DNA of 64,000 bases from Schistocephalus solidus (GCA_017591395.1 WEDG01005201.1:1-64000); one strand, 5' to 3'; positions 21,893-47,020 are shown, counted from the first letter of the stretch. Made by a program: numbers and translations. Notes: a model not told the origin generated them from the letters alone.

Positions 21893-24800
21893 TTATACGA
21901 CAAAGTCCTTAAGATTGGCAGGAAAATGGATATGTCTACCAGAACGAGAGGAAATGCGTTGTGGTGAAGAAGTAGCAAAACGTGTGGGTGGGGTGGTCGA
22001 GTGTGAAGGTTGAGTGGAAGGGACTGACATAGGTGGAGTGGATGGTGACGGTGCGGAGTAATTGGATGGAGCAACGGGCGGTGGGACGCACTCAAGATAA
22101 GCTGGCTTGAGTCTATCGATGGAGACTGTGTCAGTCTTGTCAGCCTTCTGTATGACGTAATACTTGTCCATCCTTTGAAGCACCTTGTATGGGCCATCAT
22201 AAGGAGAACAAAGAGGCTTTCGAACTGCGTCATGCCGGACGAAGACGAATGGAACAGATTTAAGGTCGTCTTGCACAAACGCGTTTGGATATCAGGCGAG
22301 TGGGAGTTGGACGCAATTGAGCCATGCGCCGTTTCAATTGTTAAACGAAAGCATTCGACAAGCTAGTGTCTACGGTGAGAGGCTGCACAAATTCGCCGGG
22401 AAGGTGGAGAGGTGTACCGTATGCAAGTTCTGCCATAGTACATTGATTGTCCTCTTTGACAGCTGATCGAATACCCAAAAGGACGAGGGGTAAGTTGTCA
22501 CTCCATGCAGTTGTGTCTGAGTGAGACATCTGTGCTGTCTTAAGTTGACGATGCAGTCGTTCCACGAGACCGTTAGAAGCAGGGTGATATGCCGTTGTCG
22601 TGATGTGCGCACACCCGAGAAGTTTAGTGAACTCACGGAAGAGACTAGATTGAAACTGACTTCCGCGGTCAGTGGTAATGGTGGCTGGCACACCAAAATT
22701 GGCAATCTAGTGATGCAGGAAGACCGTGGCAATATTTTCTGCCGAGGTATCCGATATCGGAATTGCAATTGGCCATCGTGTGAAACGGTCGATTGCTGGG
22801 AAAATATGCGTATACCCACGTGAAGGTGGTAACGGCCCAACTAAGTCTAACTGAACGTGATGGAATCGAACGTCCGGAACAGCAAATGTGCTTGGAGGCG
22901 AAAAGGTATGGCGATGCACTTTGTTTTTCGAGCACACGAAACATTGCCTAGTCCAAAGAGCGATGTTGGAGTTCATCTTTGGCCAGACAAAGCGAGCAGC
23001 AATAAGTTTGCGACAGGCGCGGATGCCAGGATGCGACAGAGAGTGAACATGGTTAAACACTACCTTACGGTAGGATAATGGAACAAGAGGTCGGGGAGTG
23101 CCTGTGGACCAGTCGCATAAAATCGTACCTGGTGATGCTGGAAGTGGTGCATCTCGAAGCTGTAGAGTACTAGATGTACGCAGATCAGCAATGGACTCGT
23201 CTTCTAGTTGGAGGTCTGCAAGCTTCGCCAGGTCGAATTTGGATGACAAGGTGTTGATGTCCGGTATCGATAATGCATCAGCAACGAAATTGTCGCTGCC
23301 TCGGACATAGCGGATATCAGCAGTAAACTGCGAGATATAGTCAAGGTGACGTACTTCTCTGGGCGAATACCTATCTGGTTTGGCCTTGCGGGCGTAAAAA
23401 AGAGGTTTGTGGTCGGTATGAACCCAAAAATCTCTTCCCTCTAATAGGTGGCGAAAATGACGAATAGCCAGGTATATAGCCAGGAGCTCGCGAGAGAAAG
23501 TACTGTAGCGAGTCTGCGCCAGTTGTAGCTTCTGTGAAAAGAAAGCCAATGGCTGCAACTGGTTATTCACCTGTTGATGTAAGACTGCGCCGACAGCACT
23601 GTTGGAAGCGTCAGTGGTCAAAATCAACTGCGTATAAGCGTCAGAGTTGAGGTGGTGCAGCATGGTCGCATCAGCGAGTACCTTCTTGGCTGCCTCAAAA
23701 AGCTGAGTGAGCTGCCGGTGAAAGTTCAATCGGCTTGCCCTTCGACTTCAAAAAGATCAGTCAATGGAGCCAGTATTGCCGCACAGTTGGGAATGAAACG
23801 TCGGTAATAATTGACAAGTCCAATGAAACGTCGCAGTTGTGTGAGGGTCTTCGGAGGCGGAAAAGATAAAACGCTTTGCACCTTCTCTGAAAGTGGTGGG
23901 ATTCCATGCTAATCGACGTGATGACCAAGGAAATCAAGAGAACGAACGCCAAAAAGACATTTGTCTACGTTTAATTGCAAACCATGTTGCTGGAAACGAT
24001 CAAACACTTGACGCAAGTGTGATGCATGTTCCGCTGGCAAAAGAACTTGCGACGAGTATGTCATCAATATAGACAAAAGTAAACGAAAGACCGCGCAAGA
24101 CCTCATTAATAAACCTCTGGAAGGATTGGGCTGCGTTACGCAAACCGAAAGGCATGCGGAGAAATTCGAACAAGCCAAAAGGCGTTGTGATGGCGGTCTT
24201 GGGGATGTCTTCCTCAGCGACCGGTATTTGATGATATGCTCTCACAAGGTCGATCTTGGAGAAAATAGTCTTTCCAGCCAACATGTGATAAAAATCGTGA
24301 TTATGAGGAATGGGATACCGATCGGGGACAGTTGCTCTGTTCAAAGCACGATAATCCCCACATGGCCTCCAATCATCGGCTGATTTCTTGGGGACCATGT
24401 GCAGAGGAGAGGCCCATGGACTGGAAGAAGGGCGAATAATCCCCAAATTTAGCATGTGTTCGAACTCAGTTCTAGCCACCCGCAACTTTTCTGGATGACG
24501 CCTACGTGTGTGGGCATGAACGGGTTGTCCTGCGGTACCTATGTGATGCTTAACTTTGTGCTGAACTTTTTCGGTAAACTGACAAGGTTTAGTGAGGGAC
24601 GGATAGTCCTTCGAAACGTCAGCAAATGGCGAACTTTGAATAGTCAAGTGTATGCCAACCGAAGGTTCAGAGGTGATTGTACCGACGGTGAAAAGTCTGG
24701 TTGTAGTATCAATGAGTCGACGATGCTTCAAATCAACTGAAAGGCCGAAATGTGAGAGGAAATCGGCTCCAATAATCGGTGACTGGACGTTGGCTAGGAT

Positions 24801-26007
24801 AAAGACCCATTGGACACATCGCCGTAGACCAAGGTCAAGAGTTAGGGACTGTTGTCCGTGGATGACGGTGTTGTTAGCAGCCTGCAATGAGAACTGCGAA
24901 GTCTTGAGGTGGTGACGCCTAGGAGGCGGGATAACGCTAACCTCAGCACCGCTATCTACAAGAAAACGGAGACCACTTGACTTATCGGTGATGTAGAAGA
25001 GGCGACTGGGTCGCGGTTGGCCAGCAGCAGTCATCGCCATTACTGGCTGGCGTTGTCGTTTAACTGTTGCGGCTTCTGTGGGAATTTGCACGGCGGAACA
25101 CACTTGCGTGCTTTCACGCCATAGGTACGATGGTACCAGCACACGGTCTGTAGCTGCCATTTCCGTGATTTGGACCGTCAACGTTGATATGTTTGACGAC
25201 TATTTGACTGGATATTTTTGATGATAGAACACATGTTGCTGATTTGCTCGCATAAAAGGCCTACGGTATCCTTTAAATCTTCATAATCACTGCTACGCAC
25301 GGTATTTGATGCTTGCGAAAGGTCAGATGATGGTGCGGCCCGTCGATAGGCACTACAGCACGATGATAAAGTCACATAGGGAGGGTCACGTTCTGACTTT
25401 GGAGTGCCTTGATGAGCAGGAGTGTCAATATTATCAGATCTGGAAGTGGACACCGATGTCTGTTGAAGACTAGAAAATGCGGTACCGCTTGGGTAGCATT
25501 CCATGATTCTGTCTGCATGAGTGGCTAGTTTATCCAATGAAGTGCTCGTGTCGAGCATAGCCAATACCTGCTGCATGGGCAGGGGAAGCTTATCAAGCCA
25601 GATCTGTCGGAAAATTGCATCATCCATATGACGACCAGCAAGCAAAGAACGCATGTGTCGCATAAGTTGGGAAGGTGTTTGATTGCCAAGTTCGACTTGT
25701 GTGAAAGCCCACGCAGCATTCAGTTGACCGACTTGGCCACACGATTAATTACAGCATCCTACAACTGGGTGTATGGCTCCTCAGCAGGGATAGTATCAAG
25801 GAGGTCCTCGACGTCAACGGCAACATCGAAAGGAAGTGATTGCACTACGTATGAATAACGCGTGCGTTCACTGGTGATACGACGCGTCGAGAAAACTGCC
25901 TCGATCTGCCCAAACCATACGCGAGGGTTGCTTGGCGTAAATGGGGGCAATTTGAAAGAGAGGCTATGGACGTCAAGAGAGTCTGCGTTAGTCTCATTGT
26001 CCGTCAT
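21893..26007 (-). pseudogene. Disrupted gag-pol of the CsRn1-like element
   Basis: Gag starts near 26,007 (MTDNETNADS, then KLPPFTPSNPRVWFGQIEA, a typical Ty3 gag N-terminus). It meets a TAG near 25,757, shifts frame near 25,700 and continues to 25,178. The pol frame overlaps the gag stop by 4 nt (25,178-25,181). Protease has [12 protein letters not shown] near 24,945. RT has [32 protein letters not shown] and YIDD near 24,065. A frameshift follows near 24,040 and a stop near 23,909. RNase H has LTTDASNSAVGAVL near 23,600. The integrase HHCC finger lies near 23,050 (HSLSHPGIRACRK, FVCSKNK), then the core aspartates (LDLVGPL, TDRGSQF) with a TAG at 22,707, and the catalytic Glu in [12 protein letters not shown]. 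After a last frameshift near 22,300, PYDGPYKVLQ forms the GPY module. Confidence 0.9.
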
Positions 26008-26039
26008 AGTAAGTGATATGGTGCGTAATGATAGAAAAG

Positions 26040-26050
26040 CGGGGTCACCA
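26040..26050 (-). promoter_or_regulatory. Primer-binding site, tRNA-Trp type
   Basis: On the minus strand TGGTGACCCCG begins a few bases inside the 5' LTR edge. It is complementary to CCA plus the 3' end of metazoan tRNA-Trp, the primer known for CsRn1-clade elements. The match is 11 bases before the first difference. Confidence 0.8.
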
Positions 26051-26054
26051 ATTT

Positions 26055-26534
26055 TGTAGTGTAGACGAGGGTCGAAACTGCTAAGAACCGAGGTGTACAA
26101 AATAAATTAACGCTAAGTGGAAAATTGTGTCTAAACTACAAACGACAAAAGGACGGCAAAAATGTCAGTAGATTGTTAGAATGCAGACTCACGAAAAACG
26201 CAGCTTCTAGATAGCGAGTGTTGTTGAGGATTGTAATGAACTCTGAGCTAGATCCAGAAAGCTATACATCAAGGATGAAGAGCATAGTCAGGAGTTCAAT
26301 TGAGACGGCGATCAGTAGAATGCAATCGAGAAATGAAGATCAATCCTTGCAATTGACTGAAAGTAATTGAGAGAGATCAGTACAATCAAGATAGCAGCGG
26401 TGACATGCAGCAGCGAAAATGACGCCCAACATGCCGGTTGAAGCTGGCTGTTTTTTAGCACATTAAAACAAGGGATCATAAAGATTCAGGTGAACAAGAA
26501 AGATACAAAGATGTAAATTGTACAAACACCTACA
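26055..26534 (-). repeat. 5' LTR of the CsRn1-like element
   Basis: This 480-bp direct repeat of 21,348-21,832 is flanked on the right by GTAC at 26,535-26,538. As the 5' LTR of a minus-strand element it should hold the promoter. I did not assign a TATA box. Confidence 0.93.
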
Positions 26535-26538
26535 GTAC

Positions 26539-27165
26539 CAAATTCACCATAATTAAACTCTACAGTGTAAGTTAGCGAAATTATTGCTTTTGTACTAACA
26601 GCAATTTGAAATTTGTTGTAGGATGAAATAAGCAGTGGGAATCGCTACACACTTTACATTTCAAGAGACCAGTAGGCTGGAATTTGATAAACTATATTCC
26701 CACGTTCCATCCATCTGTATCGCTGCGCAACTCTCTCCACGCCAACTGGAGTTATAACAATGATGCTTGGGTTTTTATGTTTGCAAGGAGACGGTAAATT
26801 ATCCTCTCGTGAGCTTCACCAAGGTAGTTCTGTAAGTAACAGAAACTGTTCCTCAGGAACGCATGTGATCAGTTCTAGAATGCGAAAACTTCTGACTTCT
26901 GATCAAGGAGGATTTTTTTCAAGTTTATTCCTTAATCACATGTGTGAACCGAAGTAGCAATCTGTGTTATTATGCTTATGGTATACCTGTCTATCTCCAC
27001 CCAAATTCGGCATATAATACAGTTAGTGAGCAACTGTGTGCAGAAATATTTCTGGTTCATGATTCAGAAACCAAAATAAGAAGTCGGATCAGATTATTTC
27101 TGTTCGATAAATCTCAACACAGGCCTAGTAGCAATGAAAGAACAGCCTAGCTACTGTACATAGTA
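26539..27165. other. Unassigned spacer
   Basis: No recognisable coding motif was found. It separates the LTR element from a truncated LINE. Confidence 0.5.
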
Positions 27166-27169
27166 GGGT

Positions 27170-28331
27170 TTCCAAGGATTTTGCCCGACATCGGCCAAGA
27201 GAGGTCAAGTTCTGCTGCGGTCGAGAGTGGGGTTCCTCGGGGTTCAGTACTAGGGCCAATACTGTTTTTAATATACGTTAACGATTGTGTCAGGAATCTT
27301 GACTGTGAAGCAGCAATGTTTGCCGACGACATTAAAATCTGGAATGTAATCCAGAGCCCTGCTGACGAAGATAAACTGCAGATCAACCTAACTCGGTTGG
27401 AGGAGTGGTCGAATCATTGGCTTTTGCGGTTCAACGTCGATAAGTGTACAATACTTCGCTTAGGCAACCCGTCTGGATCTGCCGAAAGTAGAAGTTACTT
27501 TCTCAACGGTGAAGCCTTAAAAGACGTGGAAACCCAAAAGGACCTTGGTGTGCTGATGACCACCACCTTAAAACCATCGTCCCACTGCTCGAAAGTGGCG
27601 AAGAGGGCAATTTCGGTGTTGCATGCCATCAGACGAGCCTTTTTGGATTTCGATGAAGATCTTTTTGCTAAGACCTTTGGAACATTCATTAGGCCACATT
27701 TGGAATATGCTATGCACGCCTGGAAACCCTGGACAGTTCAAGATCAGAACTGCCTCGAAAGAGTCCAGAGGAAAGCCACCAAAAATGGTTAGAAGTCAAA
27801 GCTCCTTGCCATATCCAACCCGCCTAATGAATCTTAATCTGTTCCCTTTGAGTTATAGGCAAATGCGTGGTGATCTCCTGCAGACATTCCGCATTGTGAA
27901 GGGATTGGATTGTTGCCTGGAATTCTCGGACTTCTTTGAATTTGCCACCACGACCCATCTCCGAGGTCACCCATTGAAACTGCGTGTCCAGCAGACGAGA
28001 CTGGATGTGCGCAAGTTCTCCTTCTCTGTCAGAGTGGTTAAACCATGGAATGCCCTCCCTGAAGACGTTGTGATGTCACCATCGCTGGAAAGCTTTAAAA
28101 GGAACCTTGACAGTTTTATGTTCCGCAACGAGCCTGAGCGATGAGGCATTTATCTTAACCCTCGAGAGTCGTGCACCACTTGTCAAATTTTATGACCGCC
28201 TTTTGTACCTTTGCAACCCACACGGTTTCTCTGTATACCGCACTTAATTTTACGTTACAAATAGGGTACTCAAAGGCCCATGCCTATTTCCCTCAATAAA
28301 TTGAATTGAATTGAATTGAATTGAATTGAAT
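27170..28331 (+). mobile_element. LINE family A, 5'-truncated RT half with (TTGAA)n tail
   Basis: It begins within RT and reads ESGVPRGSVLGPILFLIYVND, MFADDIKIW (catalytic ADD intact), KTFGTFIRPHLEYAMHAW and LERVQRKATK. A single extra A in an A run near 27,783 shifts the frame, which then continues as SYRQMRGDLLQTFRIVKGLD and PWNALPEDVVMSPSLESFK to a stop at 28,144. The 3' UTR ends in five or six TTGAA units (about 28,300-28,331). Apart from the frameshift this is the best-preserved LINE end in the window. Confidence 0.88.
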
Positions 28332-29269
28332 CTGCTGATGTGTGAAATATGCTCCAAATATTGTTCAACTGCTGCTTCCTCTTCGCAGAAAATATTGAAG
28401 TTATAGGCTTTTGTTATATCCCGATGGGTGTGATAGAGGAGAAGACAAAGTGGGTTTCTGGAAAAATCATTTTATAAAGGGATGGCAGAAAACAGCGGAT
28501 ATCTAGCTCATAAACTTGGGCTTATTTTACGGAATTCTGGGCTGTCTCGAACGTTCCGGCCAATGGCGTGACAATCACGGAGAGCATTCTCGAATAAGCT
28601 GTCCTGCAACGTGGTTCACGTTGATTAGTCGCAGCTCAGGCGGAATCCCCTCAGGGAAAGTGGACCCATCTCTGCCGAAGACACCCCAAATTTTCGAATA
28701 AGCAATGCAGGTTAAGCAGTGTTTACAGCCTGTTGCAAAGGCAAGCAAATTATAATTCAAAAAAAGTCGTTCCAAAACTTCACAAAGCGAAATTTCTGTA
28801 TTCTGTAAACAGCAGTTTTTATGTCGCACCTCAAATAATGCCCACCTAAACGGCATTGTTGTATGTAAAATTTCTGGAATGAACTATGTGATAAAGAACT
28901 GACCTTCCTCAATCCATTCGGATCCTCTCTTAAGCAGTGCATTCGGAAAGAAAAGAAACTCCCACTAAGATCCGTCGATTACCTCTCATAAATTTGGTAG
29001 TTTAGTGACAAATAACAAGGATTTCAGCTGTCTATTGACGGTAAGCAAGTTGAAGTGCATCGGTCCCATTACTATAATTTTTTTCAATACATCTGCTCGA
29101 TATTTTTGGTTTTTTGAATCTTGGATAAACCAAGCTCTTTAACTCTAGCCTTGGTCTCTCATGCGCCTTGAAATTTAAAACTTCAACAAATTACCAACCA
29201 ATAGGAAAGCGGCAGCATCTGTGAATTTGTGTCAGTTTGTCCGTCTGAAATTTTTTAGTTATTTTATTT
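28332..29269. promoter_or_regulatory. Upstream region of PRPF40; no separate gene seen
   Basis: This is about 0.94 kb between the LINE tail and the PRPF40 start codon. A CCAAT-containing ACCAATAGG lies near 29,200 and a T-rich stretch precedes the ATG. No other coding signal is evident. The promoter itself is not located. Confidence 0.35.
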
Positions 29270-41019
<11,750 letters not shown>

Positions 41020-44000
41020 TTATGTGTATATGCGTGCCACAACATCCTGACATAACTTTTAACCTACTGGCTAGCCTTTTGCTCTCTCCTAGGTCCCTAA
41101 ACCGATAGCCATTGCTCTGGTTGGTAGGTTTGATGGGTCTGAAAGAGACCTAAGGGGCGCCCTTTTGGCAAGAGGCGTAGCCGGCTGCTCGTGATTCGTC
41201 ATTGTGCTGACTAGGATCGCGTGGATGGCTACTTTATTTTCGCTCGTCCTTTTCTCCTAGCACGAGGGTTTTATCACTTTAAGCCGTGATTGGGATACCT
41301 TAGGCAACAAAATGGTCTGTATACTTTTAGTATTCCAGGCGTTGAGGTCTAAAGCAATTTCAGGGGCCTAGCTCAGTATCACTGCCAACGCTTTGCTCAT
41401 TTCCGGATGCAGGTGGTTCTGTGGATGCAAAATCTTGGACCGAAGGGCTTTCATTCGGCAGATGGTTTTGTAAATTCGACCTCGCAACCTTCTTTTTATA
41501 TGTCGATATCTGGAAGTTTTTCACCGCTGGGGGCTGAGATTTTGTCTCGGTTTAGTATCGCTATACACCATCATCGTTCTCTGTTATGCTGTTTCTGGTA
41601 GTTCCGAAGCTGCCATAAAACTGTCCCTGTAAGTACGCGAGTCGGACTGAACCACGTGAACACGAGCAAGGGCTGGTCGCGCGACGGACTGGCGAATTAT
41701 CGCAAGTGGGACACGAGTTCGACTTTGCAGCCGCCAAGATAATCGCTCATGCGGTGATAAAGACAATTCGAGGGTTGATTAAACCTGGGGCCCTGATGAG
41801 AACTCAGCCCATTGGTTTATTGCTCCGGTGCCCGCACGCAGTCTTTCGCAGTCACCTGCAGCATTTATCGTTGTTTGGCTGGTCATCCTTTATCTGGTTT
41901 GCTAGAGTAAGTGTCGTTGTCTGACGCCCTTTGAGCGGTTTAGGTGACCCATGCCGGCTTAAGCCCCCACCTCGTGTAGTAGCATTCATTGGTGACCTGA
42001 GCGGCTTAGAAGTGGGGGGGGGGGGATTAGGAGCAGATCTCCACCCGCTAAACTCGGGGGAGCCTTTTGAGTACCCACGAATTTGCTGGCCTTCAGCAGA
42101 TTGACGCTTGTACATGTAGCCGCGCTGTGAGAACGGTCGAAACGAAGAATGGCACTGTGGCATCCATGGAATGCCTGGTGCATGCGTATTTGGAAGTGAG
42201 AGAAAGAGGAACGCTTTGTTTTGAAAGTATAATTCCTAAATTTTCAGCAAGCAAAGTCGTCGATTCACTGCGAATAAGATTGGGCACACATGCCACATAA
42301 CACCGGAAGATTGCAAATGAATAGCCCAAAACTGCAACTATCGACATCATGAAGAATCGCAAAATGTAGATCACATTGGACTTCCTTCAAAACGTTGCCA
42401 GCGTCGTCCGCTGATGACCTCATTATTTTAGTTCGAATAAACTGCCTGTTGATCTTCTGTCTTGGACCACCATCTCATGGATGATTAACATTGATTAGTA
42501 GAGGAACTTACTGTTGGCAATATATGTACATATCCTTAATTGTAGGATCCAGCAGCAGTATTCCATTACCTCTGACATAGTCTTCTCACAGGATAGGCCA
42601 GTCTGGTACTACGCTATCCCAGAGACCAACTAGCTCACTCAGTCGGTCGCATAATAATGGACAATCACTAATATAGAGGGAGCTGTGATAGCAATTGCTA
42701 TTCTCAGTCATGCTCTAACCGTGGATGGGTGGGTTTGTCATGTGACCGAATTGCAGTGAAGCGTCGTGCCACTGTAGTGTCCTGACTTCGTGCACCTGTT
42801 GCAACGCTGAAATTCTCGCGACTATTGCACATGCGCACCAGTGGCTGTCAAGTGCTCACAAATCCCGACTGTCCAAACCGACCAATCATTTTCAAGGCCG
42901 ACTAATACATGACCTCGCTGGAGGCCTGTGACGACTGCACACGGTCTCAACTTGGCAGACGCCGCCCTCGCGGTTACGGACGTGCCCTCTCATGGCTGCC
43001 AACTTCTTTCAACCCCTTCTCCAATAGTTCTAAACAGAATACACTATCCTCCCAACTGACCTCCCAGTTCTTCTCTTCTCATACGGAACCAGCCCAGAAG
43101 GTCGTAGCAGCTAGGGCATCCCAAATAACTTAAGCTGTCACGATACCATCAACCAACGGCTGAAGTAGCCCTTTTTACACCTCTGCTTTGCCAGATCAGC
43201 TTTTGCGAATTTTGGTTACGTCTAGAACTGGAACGTTACAGAGAACACCATTTTAGCATTTCCTCGTACGTGGACCACATCGACCTTCCGCAACCGTGGG
43301 AATAGGAATTTGGCCGGCCACGGCATCCTAGCCATAGAAAGACCTTCGCCACTGTAACCTTCGGGAAGGGGGGGGGGGAGAGTTCCTATTCACATGTCGT
43401 TCCGTTTCCTGAGAAGACCAAAAGCCGGGCTCTTCCATGTAAGGTTTTATAGAACATAGCATTTCGCGTTGATTTTGTGCTGATTACGAAGTTGGAAAAA
43501 GCAAGAACGGTACCGATGCCAACTGGCTCCCTTCGTTCTTGTATAGCATGGCTGTTGTATTTTGTCCCCTGTAATCAACTATGACATTCTTCATCAGACT
43601 CTTTGGACGATAAGCGCTGTGTTTTGGCAGTCAGTACTACTGCGTACTCGTAAATGTTCAGGCACTGTAAATATTACGCACAGTGTGAGGGAAACAGGTT
43701 GAAACCAGTTGGTTACGAGAGTTTTAGGAGTTTATTTTCGTTAGATGGCAAGACCATGTAACACTGAAGGTTTCGAGCGGCGTTGGTGCGCCCAAGTAAA
43801 ATGGACGATGCTGTAAATCAGCGTGTAATCATATCTTTTAGCTACAACTAAATATTTAACATATGTGTTACTCTAATATAGAAAATAGTGTTTATTTATC
43901 AGTGGCTCTCGTCACATAATTTTAACAGGCCTTCTCTGGTTGCTTGCTACATTTTATAAACAGGTGATCTGTAAGCCACTTAAAAGGACTGGTCGTCTCG

Positions 44001-46685
44001 CAATCACCCACAGCAGTTGGACGAGCGTTCCATTCTCGCGTCACCATATTCAAGAGAAGAACGCGCAGCGCTGGTATGTCCAGTTCATCTTTTTTGTAGC
44101 TTTCAATCGTATCCTCTATGACTGGGCCCTGTGTCCATCAGGCGCGTCCAAGTTGACAGACAAACGCGTGGCTGCCGTTGAGTATTGTGCACTGCTGTTT
44201 AGTTTGTATCCTATCCGCCAGTCCCTGGCAGGACTACCTTGAGAAAGTCTTGCCCAGATGTTCTTGTTCGCCCTGGTTGTGTCGCACACAAATTCATCGT
44301 CATACATTCGGAGACGTAGACCTTCATGCACCAACTTTCAGTCCAGTTGCGTAGGCTATCAATGTCCTTCTGCGAGATAATGTCGTCGTTTCCGCTCCAA
44401 ATAATCGTCCGTACCCTAAGTTATCTCCAAAAGGTGTCACACTCGGCTCGACCTTGTCCACTAAGTCAAATGCACAGTGAAAATGAGCGGCACGAGCAGG
44501 AAACCTTGGAGAATGTAGTTCTGAACGGCAAATTATTCTAATACATCCGCCAGCACTAATCCATCATTGTAGTCCGTGGTTGCGGAGAACAGCCAAGATA
44601 TACTGCCTTCATCCCGAATGCCACGGACAAAGCAGGCTCGTACGGCTGAAATTTTTCCGAAACAGCACGGCTGCTACACGTCAGTATTGTAGTGTACTTG
44701 GCCGACAGAGACAATAATTTATGCTTTGGGAATTCTTCCTGTGCATTAGCACATTAAACTAACTGCACTGAGTTTTCGGTCTTATGGCTCGCTGTAACAT
44801 CTATCTTTTTACAGAAGCTTGAAAATTAATCGAAATCTAGAGGACATCATTCAGTCATGCCACGAGTTCAGAACTCGTCTGCGCCTGGTAATGGAGCCGG
44901 ATTCCATCTCCCAAATTCCGATCATATGATGTGCTCGATAAACTGGAGTAAGCTGGGACCAAGAATCTTTTTCTGAATTTCTGTTTTGGTAGCTTCGAGC
45001 TAATTTATTTGATAAGATTGGGAAAACCTCTATGGCCTGGTTGGTATTCGAACCAAAGGGAGCTTTTAACCGTATCCTTGCTGTCGTGAGATCGAATCCA
45101 GTCCGGACTACCGAGTTTTTCACAATTGGTTCAAAAACGACTGTGTTCTGATACTTTCGCAAAGCTCAGCTAAAAGGAATCTAGAGATAATCTCAATTTT
45201 CTGATGACCCTCGGTCGTAATTTTGTTTTCTTCGTCTTCACGCGCGGAAAGGCCGCCGTAAGTTTTGGTTCCTTCCTCTTCGCAGACAGTCCATCGCCGT
45301 AGCGTCTGCCACGTCTTAGTTAAGCGGGTTGAACCGGTCACAAGCCCGGACCTCGGTAACCAACTTTCTATCCATGTTTCTTTGTCTTTCAAATTATAAT
45401 GGCCACTTTTCTCGAGAAAAGTATCTTTAATTCTCAAGGTTAGCCACATCCAAGGTTTCTGCCGATTTGAAAATCATTCATCCCCTCCTTGGCTTTCGAC
45501 ATTTGTGGCCTCATCTATGTCCTTAGAATTCGGTCTTTGCAGGCCTTCCGCTCCTTTCAGCTAGAATAAAACGCGTGATTCTGGCATAGACAGTGGAGCA
45601 TGAAGAGGGACAGCTCCGGACAGCCAGGCGTTTGTTCCTCTTAGATGTTTGTTGAACAGAAAATATGCCGGAAAAGGAATACGTTCACAACTCGATCTCA
45701 TAGTTCCACTGTGGCAAAGTACGATGTCCACTGTTAGCCCTACTAACCAAGCCACCATCTGGGCTGCCGGTTATCATCGTACCTCAGCTTACTAAGTGTA
45801 ATAAAGTCGCAACTGAGCGAACAGTACTCTGCTTAACAAATTCACCTGCGATTTGGGAGTCATCTCACCAAAAAAGATAGAAAATTCGTTTATATCACAT
45901 CGTTCATAGACAACGGTGGCATTTGTGTCCCTTGTAAGAGAGAAAGCACCCCCTGATGGTCGTGTATCATCAAAAGGAGTTAAAAGAAACATGCTCGAAA
46001 AAGCCAGTTTTTCGCGACTCCCTCCGAATGGTTCGCGTTATCAAATCTCACGAAGAGGCATCTCGTTTGTAGCAGACACAAAACTTTTGGGCTAAAAATG
46101 ACGCAGGGATTCCTGCTAGGTATTTGAATTTATTGTGTGTTAACCCCAGGCTTGCAGGCTCCTCTCTAACCCAGACAGCGACTGGTCGACAGGAAGAAGG
46201 CATTACGAGCGTGCGCAGCATACGAACTGATCAATGAGGCCTAACCGGCCATTTAGCCCAACAAGAGCAAGACGATGGCACAAGGCTTTGAATGTTTAAG
46301 ACCGCAAAACGGAAGGCGCCGTCGTATTTTGATCTAAGCGTGGCTCATAAAATGCGGTAAAGATAAGACGGGAGCTTTATGTCTCAATGGTCACGCTTCC
46401 CAAGCCCATTTCCAGTCGACTTGACTCTGACTTTCCATTGATATGAGAAGAGGCGGGGAAAAAGACTGACCCTGGTCCATACACTCTTAAAATAGGTTAG
46501 AAGTCATTGCATAGAAGGCTGAGGGTCAGATCACAACGGAACCTTTCACAGTGGCAAGTATGACAACCTCCTTTATGCCAGATACGAGAGTCCCGCTAAA
46601 GACTGAATAATGAAGTCTGAAGCACCATCAGGTGTGTGGCACGCCAGCTACTGTGTTTACATTCGCTGATAAACGCTCGCCGATC
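41020..46685. other. Unassigned 5.7-kb intergenic stretch
   Basis: It lies between two genes whose 3' ends converge. Frames are short and without recognisable motifs. The longer minus-strand frames at 44,851-45,449 have no known domain. Short poly(G) runs occur near 42,016 and 43,370. It is probably decayed repeats. Confidence 0.5.
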
Positions 46686-46689
46686 GCCA

Positions 46690-47020
46690 AAGGAACTCCC
46701 TCGCCCCGTTTTGCCTTAAGACTCACTCTCGAGCCCAGCCAGGAGCCGCACAGCGGCAGATGAACAATGCCGAAAAATACAGACCGAAATGGCCATTTCT
46801 GGCTCATTAGTCCTCATCAGCCAGTCATACCCAACCCCAGGTCGTGCCCCACCCGAGGCTAAAGTCCGCGACATGTACATCAGAACTCCAACGCTCTAAC
46901 CCCTCCTAGCCCCCACTGGGCCACCACCTGGGATTGGGGATGACTGCCTGATGATGGCTAATGAGACAGAAATAGCCATTTCAGTCTGCCCTGTCTCTGC
47001 GGCATTGTTCAACTGTGTTT
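46690..47020. repeat. Head-to-head SINE family 1 pair
   Basis: A minus-strand copy (about 46,690-46,920; GAAATGGCCATTTC is palindromic within the body, with GCCAGTCATACCCAACC) is followed directly by a plus-strand body (about 46,925-47,015; GGGATTGGGGATGACTGC and GAAATAGCCATTTCAGTCT). The heads face each other. Confidence 0.7.

Larger units (their letters stand above)
21344..26538 (-). mobile_element. Complete Ty3/gypsy (CsRn1-like) LTR retrotransposon
   Basis: Two LTRs (21,348-21,832 and 26,055-26,534) bound a 4.2-kb interior with gag, protease, RT, RNase H and integrase in Ty3 order on the minus strand. A perfect 4-bp target duplication GTAC flanks it (21,344-21,347 and 26,535-26,538). The LTRs start TGTAG and end CTACA. 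A primer-binding site matching tRNA-Trp follows the 5' LTR and a polypurine tract precedes the 3' LTR. By eye the LTRs are about 97% identical, so insertion was fairly recent. The coding frame nevertheless carries at least two in-frame stops and several frameshifts, so this copy is not autonomous. tRNA-Trp priming and the pol layout point to the CsRn1 clade. Confidence 0.93.

Noticed and set aside
22521..25858. Plus-strand ORFs across the LTR element
   Set aside because: They are shadows of the minus-strand gag-pol.
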